This document shows, in pieces, positions 1 to 7,034 of a DNA stretch of 28,920 nucleotides. The translations under genes and the position numbers were made by a program. A model generated the notes under the pieces. That model did no database searches. It was not told the origin of the DNA and saw nothing but the letters and a program-made list of their open reading frames with translations. Position 1 is the stretch's first letter; every line of letters starts with the position of its first letter. Source of the DNA: Clostridiales bacterium (lineage in GTDB: Bacteria > Bacillota > Clostridia > Oscillospirales > Acutalibacteraceae); contig JAHZIE010000015.1 in assembly GCA_019419895.1 (NCBI GenBank), positions 1 to 28,920 of the forward strand, written 5' to 3'.

Positions 1-101
1 GCATCAAATATGTCTGCCCCTGCTGCGGCACCATTATCCGGGCAACGCGGGAGGTCAATGTAATCTGCGGGGATTGCGGAGAGCCATTCGAGCAGGAATG
101 A
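1..101 (+). CDS. SprT-like protein, C-terminal zinc-ribbon fragment (5' end outside window)
   Basis: Only the last 32 residues are present, in the frame starting at base 3 and ending with TGA at 99-101. The tail carries two cysteine pairs, CPCC near its start and CGDC about 18 residues later, which is a four-cysteine zinc ribbon. Similar tails close the SprT-like proteins of Clostridia, putative zinc metalloproteases often carried by prophages and conjugative elements. The HExxH catalytic region would lie upstream of the window, so the protease assignment is inferred from the tail alone. A hairpin terminator follows directly. It could also be another short zinc-ribbon protein. Confidence 0.5.
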   Translation, partial: IKYVCPCCGTIIRATREVNVICGDCGEPFEQE

Positions 102-107
102 GACAAA

Positions 108-140
108 AGCGGGAGCCGTAAGGTTCCCGCTAAATTGTTC
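108..140 (+). terminator. Intrinsic terminator after the zinc-ribbon gene
   Basis: A 10-bp stem (108-117 with 122-131, one G-T pair) closes on a GTAA tetraloop and is followed by a weak T-containing tract. It begins seven bases after the stop codon. Confidence 0.6.
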
Positions 141-311
141 TCATTGAAAGAGGTGGCGCTGTCCGGGAGTGGATACTTTTTAGCGTTTCCTCGTTTCTGG
201 CATATACGGGCCGGACAAGGGTGTGCAAAAATGAGCCGCCATGGGACTATGTGATCGCCGCGATAGGAAGCGGGCCGATGGCGGACTAATCCACCAAGTC
301 CCCGGAAAACA

Positions 312-351
312 GAAAAAGCCCGGAAAGCCTGATATTGTGGGCTTTCCGGGC
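312..351 (-). terminator. Second (distal) terminator downstream of tmRNA
   Basis: A perfect 12-bp stem (318-329 with 340-351) is followed on the minus strand by TTTTT. With the hairpin at 357-395 it forms a tandem terminator after ssrA. On the plus strand it lacks a T tract. Confidence 0.6.
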
Positions 352-356
352 ATAGA

Positions 357-395
357 TACAAAAACAGCCCTCCGATTTGGAAGGCTGTTTTTGTA
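357..395 (-). terminator. Primary tmRNA terminator
   Basis: A perfect 13-bp inverted repeat (357-369 with 383-395) contains the T run of an intrinsic terminator within its arms. It lies 20 nt beyond the CCA end of tmRNA. The element is symmetrical and could act in both directions. Confidence 0.8.
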
Positions 396-415
396 TTAAA
401 GATTGTTCCTTAATA

Positions 416-764
416 TGGTGGAGATGAGGGGAATCGAACCCCTGTCCGAAAATCACTTATCATGGCTTTCTCCGAGTGCAGCCCATCCTTTCAGATTCCC
501 CTCACGCAACGCCGACAGGCAGGCTTTGCGCTACGGTAGCCTTTAAGTCGTGATCAACGCCAAGGCATTCGCTGATTCATGTTCACCGCTCATCGACGCC
601 TCTATCCAGGCCGCGGTACTCCCGGCAGAGACGACAGCCTAAATTAGGCTGCTAACGCAACTTGTTTGTTGTCGTTTATTTTTAAGTGTGCAGCTTTTAT
701 AGTGGTTCTGCGCCACTACTCGCTTACCATGACTCACAATCCCCGTCGAAACCTTTACATCCCC
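416..764 (-). ncRNA. ssrA: Transfer-messenger RNA (tmRNA), one-piece
   Basis: tmRNA rescues stalled ribosomes by acting first as an alanyl-tRNA and then as a short mRNA for a degradation tag. On the minus strand the RNA starts GGGGATGTAAAGG at 764 and ends with a T arm, an acceptor stem and an encoded CCA at 416-418. The tag reading frame ends with stop TAA at 644-646, and its last ten codons (647-676) read NDNKQVALAA, the usual hydrophobic Ala-Ala end. The resume codon could not be fixed by eye; in-frame codons continue upstream as K-I before the N. The 5' end lies only 18 nt after the smpB stop, so it is probably cotranscribed with smpB and trimmed by RNase P. The 3' end of ssrA is a common island integration site, but no integrase or repeated att sequence is seen here. 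Confidence 0.97.
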
Positions 765-782
765 ATATTATATAGAATTTTT

Positions 783-1250
783 CTATCCCTGGTTATGGGA
801 TTTCAAAGCCCGCTCCGCATCTCGCTTTGCAGCTTTTCTGGCCATATCCTCCCTTTTGTCGTAGTTTTTCTTTCCTTTGCATACGCCAAGCTGCACCTTA
901 ACCCTGGAACCCTTAAAATATAAAGAAAGAGGGATCAGCGCATACCCGTCCTGCTTCACATAACCAAGCAGACGCATAATTTCCCGTTTGTGCATCAGCA
1001 GCCGCCGCACCCGCATAGGTTCCCGGTTGAAAATATTCCCCTGCTCATAGGGACTGACGTGCATACCATTGATCAGCAACTCTCCTTCGTCCACCTCGCA
1101 CCAGGAATCCTTCAAATTGACCCTTCCCTGCCGGATGGACTTCACCTCTGTTCCACAGAGCTCAATTCCCGCCTCCATGCTTTCCTCTACAAAGTAATCG
1201 TGGAAAGCCTTTTTATTCTGGGCAATTGTCTTTAAATTTTCTTTTGCCAT
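783..1250 (-). CDS. smpB: SsrA-binding protein SmpB
   Basis: SmpB binds the tRNA-like domain of tmRNA and delivers it, with EF-Tu-GTP, to ribosomes stalled on truncated mRNA. The 155-residue product has the family length. It begins with the typical KTIAQNKKAFHDYF segment, contains the ELCGTEVKSIRQG core motif at about residues 30-42, and ends with a basic tail rich in KR and KRDAERAL that enters the decoding centre. The start is the ATG at 1250, preceded by AAAGGAGG at good spacing. The tmRNA gene follows within 18 nt on the same strand, so partner protein and RNA are made from one transcript. A strong SigA-type promoter lies at 1330-1359. Confidence 0.98.
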   Translation of the reverse strand: MAKENLKTIAQNKKAFHDYFVEESMEAGIELCGTEVKSIRQGRVNLKDSWCEVDEGELLINGMHVSPYEQGNIFNREPMRVRRLLMHKREIMRLLGYVKQDGYALIPLSLYFKGSRVKVQLGVCKGKKNYDKREDMARKAAKRDAERALKSHNQG

Positions 1251-1329
1251 TTTGCTTTCCTCCTTTGATGAGTCACATAGCTTTCTGCCAACCGCACCCC
1301 CATATGAATTCTGCCCTGTGTATTAATTA

Positions 1330-1359
1330 ATTATAACAAAGACAGAAGAGAAAAGTCAA
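1330..1359 (-). promoter_or_regulatory. SigA-type promoter of smpB-ssrA
   Basis: On the minus strand TTGACT (1354-1359), an 18-nt spacer and TATAAT (1330-1335) lie about 75 nt upstream of the smpB start. Confidence 0.75.
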
Positions 1360-1472
1360 GGAAGATCCCAGATTCTTTGACCTTCTACGAAATATTGGGC
1401 CTTGCCCATAAATTCAAAAGGGCCCCTGCCTTCCGCACGCACTACATGACGGGAAGGCGGGGCTGTTTCTTC

Positions 1473-3536
1473 TCAATTTTTAGGACGTGGACCGACATCC
1501 GACATATCAATTTGCTGGAATCCCAGCGCAAGAGCCGGGGAATCAGGGGACAGAGTGAAGTCATGCCCCGCCAAATCACGGAACAAAGGATCGCCAAAAG
1601 CGGAATGGCTGTCCTGCCCCAAGGTCTTCCACTGTTCCAGATCCTTTTCGGCCTCCGAAGGATTTCCAGTCGTCCAAAAGAGATTCAGATCGCTGATCAC
1701 ATGCCCTTCCTTTGCCGCTTCATCAATTGCGGGAATAAAGTATGGGGTGCCCTCCGTAATAATAATATTTCTTTCTGAGACAATGGACACATGATCTTCT
1801 TTTCTCGTAATTCTCATCTGTCCTTCCTTACCGCCCATAAAAATATTATTTCTCAGAGTATTTTCCCTGCCATAGTGCTGATGGAAGGGCTGGCTGCTCA
1901 TATTGATACAAATATTATTCTGGGCAATAATATGCGAGCTGCCCTCGTCAAAGTAAATTCCCCAGCCGCCGTAATTGCTCTTTTCCACATTATAAATCAA
2001 ATTGCCGTTCACTTCAGTTCCCGGCTGTATTCCCAGAGTATAAATGCCGCCCATATCACTCATAACGCCTTTTCCAAGGTCATGGATATGATTCTTCTCG
2101 ATCCTGTTATTTTTGGATACGTTTTCGGTATATCCCCATACCCAGCCGCAGGAAATTCCGGTATAGGTCAAATCGTGGATATGATTGTGGCTGATAACAT
2201 TGTCATAGGAATGAATGGAGAGGATGCCCGTCGCTCCATGATAAACATGGGTGCAGTCATAGATATGATTATCCGTAATTTGATTCCCCCCGTTTCTTCT
2301 GCACACCGGGCCATAGGCATCGCTGCCCCCATTTTTGATTCCACCCGCTCCCGTATCATGAATCTCATTATATGCCAGGGTATTGCCAAAACAGCCGTCT
2401 CCCAGTTCAATTCCATACCAGCCAATATGTTTGATAGTACAGTCTGTCACCGAACATTTTTTTGCGCCTTCGAAATAAAGCACTCCAGGTATATGGAGAG
2501 CACCTTGGGGGGTTCCCGCAACCGGCTGGGCAGAACTCTCCCTATAGGAAAGCCGGCCGCCTGCATGGTATTCCTCAAAAGCATATCCCCGCTGTTCGGA
2601 TGTCTCCACGATTTTTGGAAAACGGCAGTCACTGTTGACAAAGGTCAATCCTTCAAAATGCAGATTTTCCACATAGGAGTTTTTTTCCGGCTGTCCGGCG
2701 ACATGGATAAACTGGGCGGTCACAGGGGCGATCACTGCGGTGTTTTCCTGGGTTTCGCCCGGATAGGGAATATAGTATAGTTTTCCCTCTTTCTTATCCA
2801 AATACCATTCTCCTGGCTCGGAAAGGGCTTCAAAAACATTTTCAAGAAAATATTTCGCGAATTTTCCCGTTACATCATCCTTCAGGACAAAAACGCTGCG
2901 GCTTGTGGATTTAACCGTCTTGGCCGCAGTATCGACCCAATCAATGGGCATACGTTCATCGATCCAATAATGATCCACAATAATGTCAATATCCTGTAGA
3001 TTTTTATAATTCTGGATATCATCGTTCTGATAACGGAAAGTGTCGCTTCCATCAAAAAGCTGACCATCTTTCAAATCCGCCTGGTCAATCCAGAAGTAAC
3101 CGCTTTTCGGCAAGCGGGGACGGTTTCTCCTTTGATCATTGACATACAGCTGTGTAAAACTCCATTTCCCCGCTTTTACCTCGGGGAGCTCCTTCACCCA
3201 CGCGGTACATCCATTGGCCAGTGTCTCTTCTGTAAAGCCAGTCAACCTAATTCCACCATTGAAAACCGGCTGTTCCCCAGGATAAGCCTGGTAGGTAGTG
3301 GGAAAAGAATCACGCTCATCAAAATCCACCGGCTTTTTGACCGGGTATTCCCCGCCCCGAATAAATACTTTGACTTCCTTATAAAGCTTTCCACGTGAAT
3401 TGAGCGCGCGGATAACATCCCTCGCCTTTTCCAGCGTGCGGAACGGTCCGTCATTTCCATCCGCGGACGGAGAGGAAAGCCGCCCGCTCCATTGATCATT
3501 CCCCTGTGGGGAAACATAAAACTCCCAGTTTTCCAT
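1473..3536 (-). CDS. Right-handed parallel beta-helix carbohydrate-active protein (GH141-like?)
   Basis: The 687-residue protein opens with FYVSPQGNDQWSG followed by GPFRTLEKARDVIRAL, the usual entry of secreted-type pectate-lyase/beta-helix enzymes. From about residue 340 to 600 it shows repeated rungs rich in N, H and I, such as NTLAYNEIHDTGAGG, NQITDNHIYDC, NVISHNHIHDLTYTGIS and NRIEKNHIHDLG, which form a right-handed parallel beta-helix. There is no signal peptide, so it is predicted to be cytoplasmic. A beta-helix enzyme of this length beside an alpha-L-fucosidase fits glycoside hydrolase family GH141 (fucosidase or xylanase activities), but that family call is tentative and catalytic residues were not identified. 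The ATG at 3536 is preceded by AGGGGG. It is divergent from the GH29 gene, with a consensus promoter at 3602-3630 and operator-like dyads, suggesting substrate-controlled expression. Confidence 0.8.
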   Translation of the reverse strand: MENWEFYVSPQGNDQWSGRLSSPSADGNDGPFRTLEKARDVIRALNSRGKLYKEVKVFIRGGEYPVKKPVDFDERDSFPTTYQAYPGEQPVFNGGIRLTGFTEETLANGCTAWVKELPEVKAGKWSFTQLYVNDQRRNRPRLPKSGYFWIDQADLKDGQLFDGSDTFRYQNDDIQNYKNLQDIDIIVDHYWIDERMPIDWVDTAAKTVKSTSRSVFVLKDDVTGKFAKYFLENVFEALSEPGEWYLDKKEGKLYYIPYPGETQENTAVIAPVTAQFIHVAGQPEKNSYVENLHFEGLTFVNSDCRFPKIVETSEQRGYAFEEYHAGGRLSYRESSAQPVAGTPQGALHIPGVLYFEGAKKCSVTDCTIKHIGWYGIELGDGCFGNTLAYNEIHDTGAGGIKNGGSDAYGPVCRRNGGNQITDNHIYDCTHVYHGATGILSIHSYDNVISHNHIHDLTYTGISCGWVWGYTENVSKNNRIEKNHIHDLGKGVMSDMGGIYTLGIQPGTEVNGNLIYNVEKSNYGGWGIYFDEGSSHIIAQNNICINMSSQPFHQHYGRENTLRNNIFMGGKEGQMRITRKEDHVSIVSERNIIITEGTPYFIPAIDEAAKEGHVISDLNLFWTTGNPSEAEKDLEQWKTLGQDSHSAFGDPLFRDLAGHDFTLSPDSPALALGFQQIDMSDVGPRPKN

Positions 3537-3573
3537 ACAGGAACCCCCTAATTTTTATTTTCCATAAGGTGAT

Positions 3574-3602
3574 TTTTCCAAATGTGGAATCCAACGTGGA
3601 AA
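3574..3602. promoter_or_regulatory. Operator-like repeats downstream of the beta-helix gene promoter
   Basis: Between the -10 box and the start codon lie two nested dyads, TTCCA-AATG-TGGAA and TCCA-ACG-TGGA. On the minus strand they also read as two tandem copies of TTCCAC(G/A)TT. The location just after the -10 box suits a repressor site; the regulator is unknown. Confidence 0.45.
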
Positions 3603-3630
3603 TTATACGGCTTTCCCTTTGCAATGTCAA
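3602..3630 (-). promoter_or_regulatory. Consensus SigA promoter of the beta-helix gene
   Basis: On the minus strand TTGACA (3625-3630), exactly 17 nt, and TATAAT (3602-3607): a full consensus match 66 nt upstream of the start codon. Confidence 0.85.
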
Positions 3631-3670
3631 TCAATTGAGGATAAAAATAAGTAGGTTCCTCATATAAATT

Positions 3671-3726
3671 GAAACACAAAATCTTTTTGTGTTTTTTACA
3701 TATTCTGAAAAAGAATAATTCTTTTC
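3671..3726. promoter_or_regulatory. Two AT-rich dyads in the divergent control region
   Basis: A hairpin with a 10-bp core stem (3672-3681 with 3685-3694, loop TCT) is followed by a second perfect dyad, AAAAGAAT-A-ATTCTTTT (3709-3725). They sit midway between the two divergent carbohydrate genes. They may be regulator sites; the first, followed by T residues, could also terminate stray plus-strand transcription. Confidence 0.35.
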
Positions 3727-3840
3727 AAACTGGCCGTACCCGTCATATTAAACAAAAAAGCCAAATCATTTTTTACATCAAAAGGCTAAAAATGGGAAAT
3801 AAACTTCTAAAAATCTATATCATTTTATAAAAAAATAGGC

Positions 3841-3871
3841 TATAATGCAGAGGATATAGTACCCCCTATAT
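3841..3871 (+). promoter_or_regulatory. -10 box and dyad upstream of the GH29 fucosidase gene
   Basis: TATAAT at 3841-3846 has no good -35 hexamer at the right distance, which suggests an activated promoter. Eight bases downstream is the dyad ATATAG-TACCCC-CTATAT (3854-3871), a plausible operator. A strong GGGAGG Shine-Dalgarno sequence follows at 3881. Confidence 0.5.
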
Positions 3872-3894
3872 TTACTTTTTGGGAGGAATTCATT

Positions 3895-5184
3895 ATGCAA
3901 CTGCTTTGCAAACCAGAATATGAAGCCGCCATCGCGGCTACCAGAGATCAGCGGATGGAATGGTGGCGCGGCGCGAGATTCGGCATGTTCGTCCATTACG
4001 GCCTCTTTTCAGTCCTCGGACATCACGAATGGGCCATGTTGATGGATGAAATTCCTGTGGCGGAATATGAAAAGCTGGCCGATCAATTTCAGCCAAAGCC
4101 GGGCGCCGCTTATGAATGGGCCGCCCTAGCCAAAAAGGCGGGCATGAAATATATGGTCATGACAACCCGCCACCACGAAGGCTTCTCCCTTTGGGATTCC
4201 AAGGCAAACCCCTATAACTCCGTCAACTACGGTCCAAAAAGGGATTTGGTTCGCGAATTTGTGGACGCCTGCCGGGAGTATGGCCTTAAGATCGGTTTCT
4301 ATTCCACATTGATGGAGTGGCACCATCCCGACAGCTGGGCTTGCGCCTATGATCCCGAAGCCCGCCGCCGCTATACAGATTATATTAAAGCAATCAACCG
4401 GGAGCTGCTGACCAACTATGGAAAAATTGATATTCTCTGGTATGATGTCGCAAGCCCAATGACTTCCTGGGAGGGATGGGATTCTCTGGCGCTCAACCAG
4501 ATGTGCCGGGAGCTGCAGCCGGATATTATCATCAATAACCGCAGCCTATTGGATGAGGATTTCGGCACTCCGGAAGGAAGCATTGTCGCGGATAGCGCCA
4601 GAGACTGGGAAGCCTGCATGACTTTCAACGACATGAGCTGGGGCTATCTGGACTCGGAGCAGGCCGCTCCCTACAGCTACAACGCCCCCAGAATCCTGAG
4701 AATGCTCAATACTGTGGCCGCTAAAAAAGGGAACCTTCTTTTAAATATCGGCCCAGCCCCAGACGGTTCTGTCCCCTCAGAGGCTGTGGAGCCTCTTGAA
4801 ACTGTAGGAAAATGGCTACAGGAAAACGGCGACGCCGTCTATGGCATCCATGATTTTACCGACACTGGCATGGGAATCAAAAGCTTCAGCCAAACAGGGA
4901 ATAAGGTTTTCTGCTGGGTGTGGATCTGGCCGAAGGACGGGATCCTCACCATTGGCGGATATTCTACCAAGCTGCGCTCCGCAAAGCTTTTAAAAACCGG
5001 AGAACCTGTTTCCTTCCGTCAGGAGGGCCGCCGCATTATTTTGGAGAAGCTTCCGGGAAAAAGCCCGGATACCCATGCAAATGTGGGCGTAATTGAGCTG
5101 GATTTCGAAGATATTCCGGAGTGTACCTTTGGATACAATTACCCTCAATGGAACAAAGGGTATGGATTCCTTCCGAAAAAGTAA
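3895..5184 (+). CDS. Alpha-L-fucosidase, glycoside hydrolase family 29
   Basis: GH29 enzymes release terminal alpha-L-fucose with retention of configuration. The 429-residue product begins the catalytic TIM barrel with WWRGARFGMFVHYGLFSV (about residues 23-40), has the fucose-contact segment TTRHHEGFSLWDS (90-102) and the GPKRDLVREFVDACR helix. IDILWYD follows, where Asp184 is the expected nucleophile. LLLNIGPAPDGSVP and a C-terminal beta-sandwich of about 90 residues complete a standard GH29 architecture. No signal peptide is present, so it would act inside the cell on imported oligosaccharides. The general acid/base residue varies in this family and was not assigned. It is divergent from the beta-helix enzyme; no transporter or regulator for the pair lies in this window. 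Confidence 0.93.
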   Translation: MQLLCKPEYEAAIAATRDQRMEWWRGARFGMFVHYGLFSVLGHHEWAMLMDEIPVAEYEKLADQFQPKPGAAYEWAALAKKAGMKYMVMTTRHHEGFSLWDSKANPYNSVNYGPKRDLVREFVDACREYGLKIGFYSTLMEWHHPDSWACAYDPEARRRYTDYIKAINRELLTNYGKIDILWYDVASPMTSWEGWDSLALNQMCRELQPDIIINNRSLLDEDFGTPEGSIVADSARDWEACMTFNDMSWGYLDSEQAAPYSYNAPRILRMLNTVAAKKGNLLLNIGPAPDGSVPSEAVEPLETVGKWLQENGDAVYGIHDFTDTGMGIKSFSQTGNKVFCWVWIWPKDGILTIGGYSTKLRSAKLLKTGEPVSFRQEGRRIILEKLPGKSPDTHANVGVIELDFEDIPECTFGYNYPQWNKGYGFLPKK

Positions 5185-5311
5185 TTTGAGAAAGACAGGA
5201 GGAAAAGGGGTATGGCCGCCTTTTTCTGACGTGCAATTTTCTGCTGTGAATTTTTAAAGTTTACAGACTTCCTACATAGCTTTTAAAGGAATCCACTATA
5301 AAAATCCGTTG

Positions 5312-5346
5312 AAAAACTCCCTCTTCTTTTTGAAGGGGGAGTTTTT
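5312..5346 (+). terminator. Intrinsic terminator after the GH29 gene
   Basis: A 15-bp stem (5312-5326 with 5332-5346, one G-T pair) with a TTTTT loop ends in a T run, about 130 nt after the fucosidase stop codon. Confidence 0.85.
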
Positions 5347-5776
5347 GTTAGTTTTCATTTTTGTATTTCCATTGGTATTTTCATCTTTTCAATCCATAAG
5401 AAATAGTCAAGTCTCTGAAAAAACTGACGCCATCCAGCACTGAGAGGAATTTGCCCCTTTCCCGCGGTTTCATTCGCCAAGCGGCGCAAATGAAAGGTGC
5501 CGGGCTCTTTTCACCACGGCCTACAGCTTTGTTTTCTTTATTAATCTGTCAAGACATTTTCTGGTAGAATGAACTTTGAAAAAAGCTCACAGCGGTAAAA
5601 ATCAAAGCTGCCGACTGATCGAATTTCCCACAGGCGGGTACTGATTGACGGCAAATAATCAAATACTAGTTTGCTATAAATTAAAAAATAGTTGATTTTT
5701 TACATTTACGCATAAGCGGCACGCGTAAAGCTTTGTGCCGCATTCCTGATATCAGGGAACAACGTTTTTCTATACC
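5347..5776. other. Gene-free stretch between the GH29 terminator and bioY
   Basis: No convincing reading frame is seen on either strand. Structure includes a hairpin at 5468-5495 (7-bp TTTCATT/AATGAAA stem plus GCC/GGC), a 7-bp hairpin GCGGCAC/GTGCCGC (5716-5722 with 5735-5741) and the 12-nt palindrome CCTGATATCAGG (5745-5756). The last two lie just beyond the bioY stop and may help end its transcript, although no T tract follows. A TGG-TAGAAT extended -10 motif at 5562-5570 has no good -35 partner. A small RNA is possible but not supported further. Confidence 0.4.
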
Positions 5777-6337
5777 TTAGGAGGCAGTTTTCGCAGATAA
5801 GAAAATCTTCTCCATCTGAACCCGCAGCACCGCGGAAAGGAGAAAGGCCAGCACCAGTTTGGCGGCATCAGGAATCAAATATGGGATGACGCCAATTCCC
5901 AGTCCGGCGATAAAGCCGCAGCCAAGCTGAACGCAAAGCCACAGGGTGCCCGCCGCGTAGCATACCAGCATGGCCGACAGCATTCCCATTCCAGTCCAAA
6001 GTTTACGGTGTTTTTTTCCATAAGAAGCAAACATAGCCACAATCCATGCCATGATAGGATAAACAATCAGATAGCCTCCCGTCGGCCCAGCGACAACGCC
6101 AAGCCCGCTGCTGAAGCTGGAAAACACCGGGATTCCGACAATTCCAAGCAATATATAGACCATCTGGGTGAGAAAAGCCTTCCACGGGGAAAGAAGCGCC
6201 CCTGTCAGCAATACGGCAAAAACAGACAGGGTAATCGGTACCGGGGTAAAGGGCAGGGGGATTGAAATCACCGCGCACACACAGGTGATGGCGGCCAAAA
6301 AGGCCATTAAGATAATATCCTTTGTTTTCATTTCCAT
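5777..6337 (-). CDS. bioY: Biotin transporter S component BioY
   Basis: BioY is the membrane substrate-binding subunit of an ECF-type biotin importer. The 186-residue protein has the family length and about six hydrophobic segments. It carries the family signatures ISIPLPFTPVPITLSVFAVLLTGALL near residue 25, GIPVFSSFSSGLGVVAGPTGGYL near residues 67-89 (the GPTGGY loop contacts biotin) and IPDAAKL near residue 155. The start ATG at 6337 is preceded by TTGGAGG. No energising ATPase or EcfT gene is nearby, so it probably uses shared ECF modules encoded elsewhere. The nearest promoter on this strand is about 640 nt upstream at 6974-7003 and carries a BirA-like dyad. Confidence 0.95.
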   Translation of the reverse strand: MEMKTKDIILMAFLAAITCVCAVISIPLPFTPVPITLSVFAVLLTGALLSPWKAFLTQMVYILLGIVGIPVFSSFSSGLGVVAGPTGGYLIVYPIMAWIVAMFASYGKKHRKLWTGMGMLSAMLVCYAAGTLWLCVQLGCGFIAGLGIGVIPYLIPDAAKLVLAFLLSAVLRVQMEKIFLSAKTAS

Positions 6338-6934
6338 TCCTCCAAAACATCTGGTTTCTGATTCAATTTTTCATGCCGCCGTTTCGGTCACCCGAGGTAT
6401 TTCAGTCAGGCAGGGGTTTCTCTTCCAATTTTCCCGGGTCACAGAGATTTTCCGGGGTCTCCGCCATAAAACCTCCAGCTCATAGTCCGTTTTCCAGATA
6501 TCGAAAAGACTTTTTTCCTTTCCGGAAAATCCACATGGAAATCATTCATCATATACGGTCTGTGGCCTTTAAATAAACCTTGTGGAAGAAGATGCTGAAA
6601 ATTTTCTTTCCTCCCCGCCCGGCCTCTAGTAATTGATATGCATTTTGTCAGGCAATTTTTCTCTGGGAATTCCGCTTCCATCTTGGAAGTATTTCACCCA
6701 AAAAAGTCAATACAATCATGCCGCGTCGAAACGGACGGCTTACATAGTCCCTAAAATCTCCCAGCGACATTTTGTTTCTCTTAAAAAATGTACGCTTTCT
6801 GTTACCTGTAAACGGATGCTATCGTATTACGACAACCTGTGAGATATAATATCCATAATTCCTACAAAGAGAGATTTTCCTTGTCCTACCTGAGTAATAA
6901 AATTGGGAATACCATTACACTGTAAATCGGCGAA
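6338..6934. other. Long gene-free region upstream of bioY
   Basis: Roughly 600 nt separate bioY from the promoter and terminator behind alr. Minus-strand frames of 40 codons (6648-6770) and 80 codons (6439-6681) exist, but neither has a convincing ribosome binding site or recognisable motif. The region may be an unusually long 5' leader, decayed coding sequence or an unrecognised RNA. Confidence 0.4.
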
Positions 6935-6972
6935 TAAAAAAGACCGCGGCAGCATAAAAACTGCAACGGTCT
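6935..6972 (-). terminator. Intrinsic terminator behind alr
   Basis: The stem AGACCG/CGGTCT (6941-6946 with 6967-6972) plus GCAG/CTGC (6949-6952 with 6961-6964) is followed on the minus strand by TTTTTT. It lies 63 nt after the alr stop codon and overlaps the expected start point of the promoter at 6974-7003. Confidence 0.8.
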
Positions 6973-6973
6973 C

Positions 6974-7003
6974 ATTGTAGCATAAACCGCCCAAAATTGT
7001 CAA
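6974..7003 (-). promoter_or_regulatory. Minus-strand promoter between alr and bioY
   Basis: TTGACA (6998-7003), an 18-nt spacer and TACAAT (6974-6979) form a good SigA promoter reading toward bioY. Its -35 box is embedded in the BirA-like dyad. Initiation is expected near 6967, inside the first arm of the alr terminator. RNAs starting there would lack part of the hairpin and could pass, while read-through RNA from alr would be stopped. Confidence 0.65.
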
Positions 7004-7029
7004 CTAAATTAAATAAAAAGTTGACAATT
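6995..7029. promoter_or_regulatory. BirA-like biotin operator dyad
   Basis: A perfect 11-bp inverted repeat (6995-7005 with 7019-7029) has the core TTGTCAAC-N15-GTTGACAA. This matches the general form of biotin repressor (BirA) sites, two TTGT-AAC-type arms 14-16 nt apart, from general knowledge of that family. One arm contains the -35 box of the promoter reading toward bioY. Binding by BirA is inferred from shape and context. Confidence 0.5.
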
Positions 7030-7034
7030 GGCTT

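Noticed and set aside
290..299. TCCACCA near 291 as a possible att copy of the tmRNA 3' end
   Set aside because: It is in the opposite orientation to the ssrA end and too short to be a direct repeat left by integration.
1791..2780. 329-codon plus-strand frame opposite the beta-helix gene
   Set aside because: It mirrors the repetitive beta-helix rungs and has no ribosome binding site or known motif.
6439..6681. 80-codon minus-strand frame upstream of bioY
   Set aside because: No suitable ribosome binding site, no recognisable motif, and unusual composition compared with neighbouring genes.
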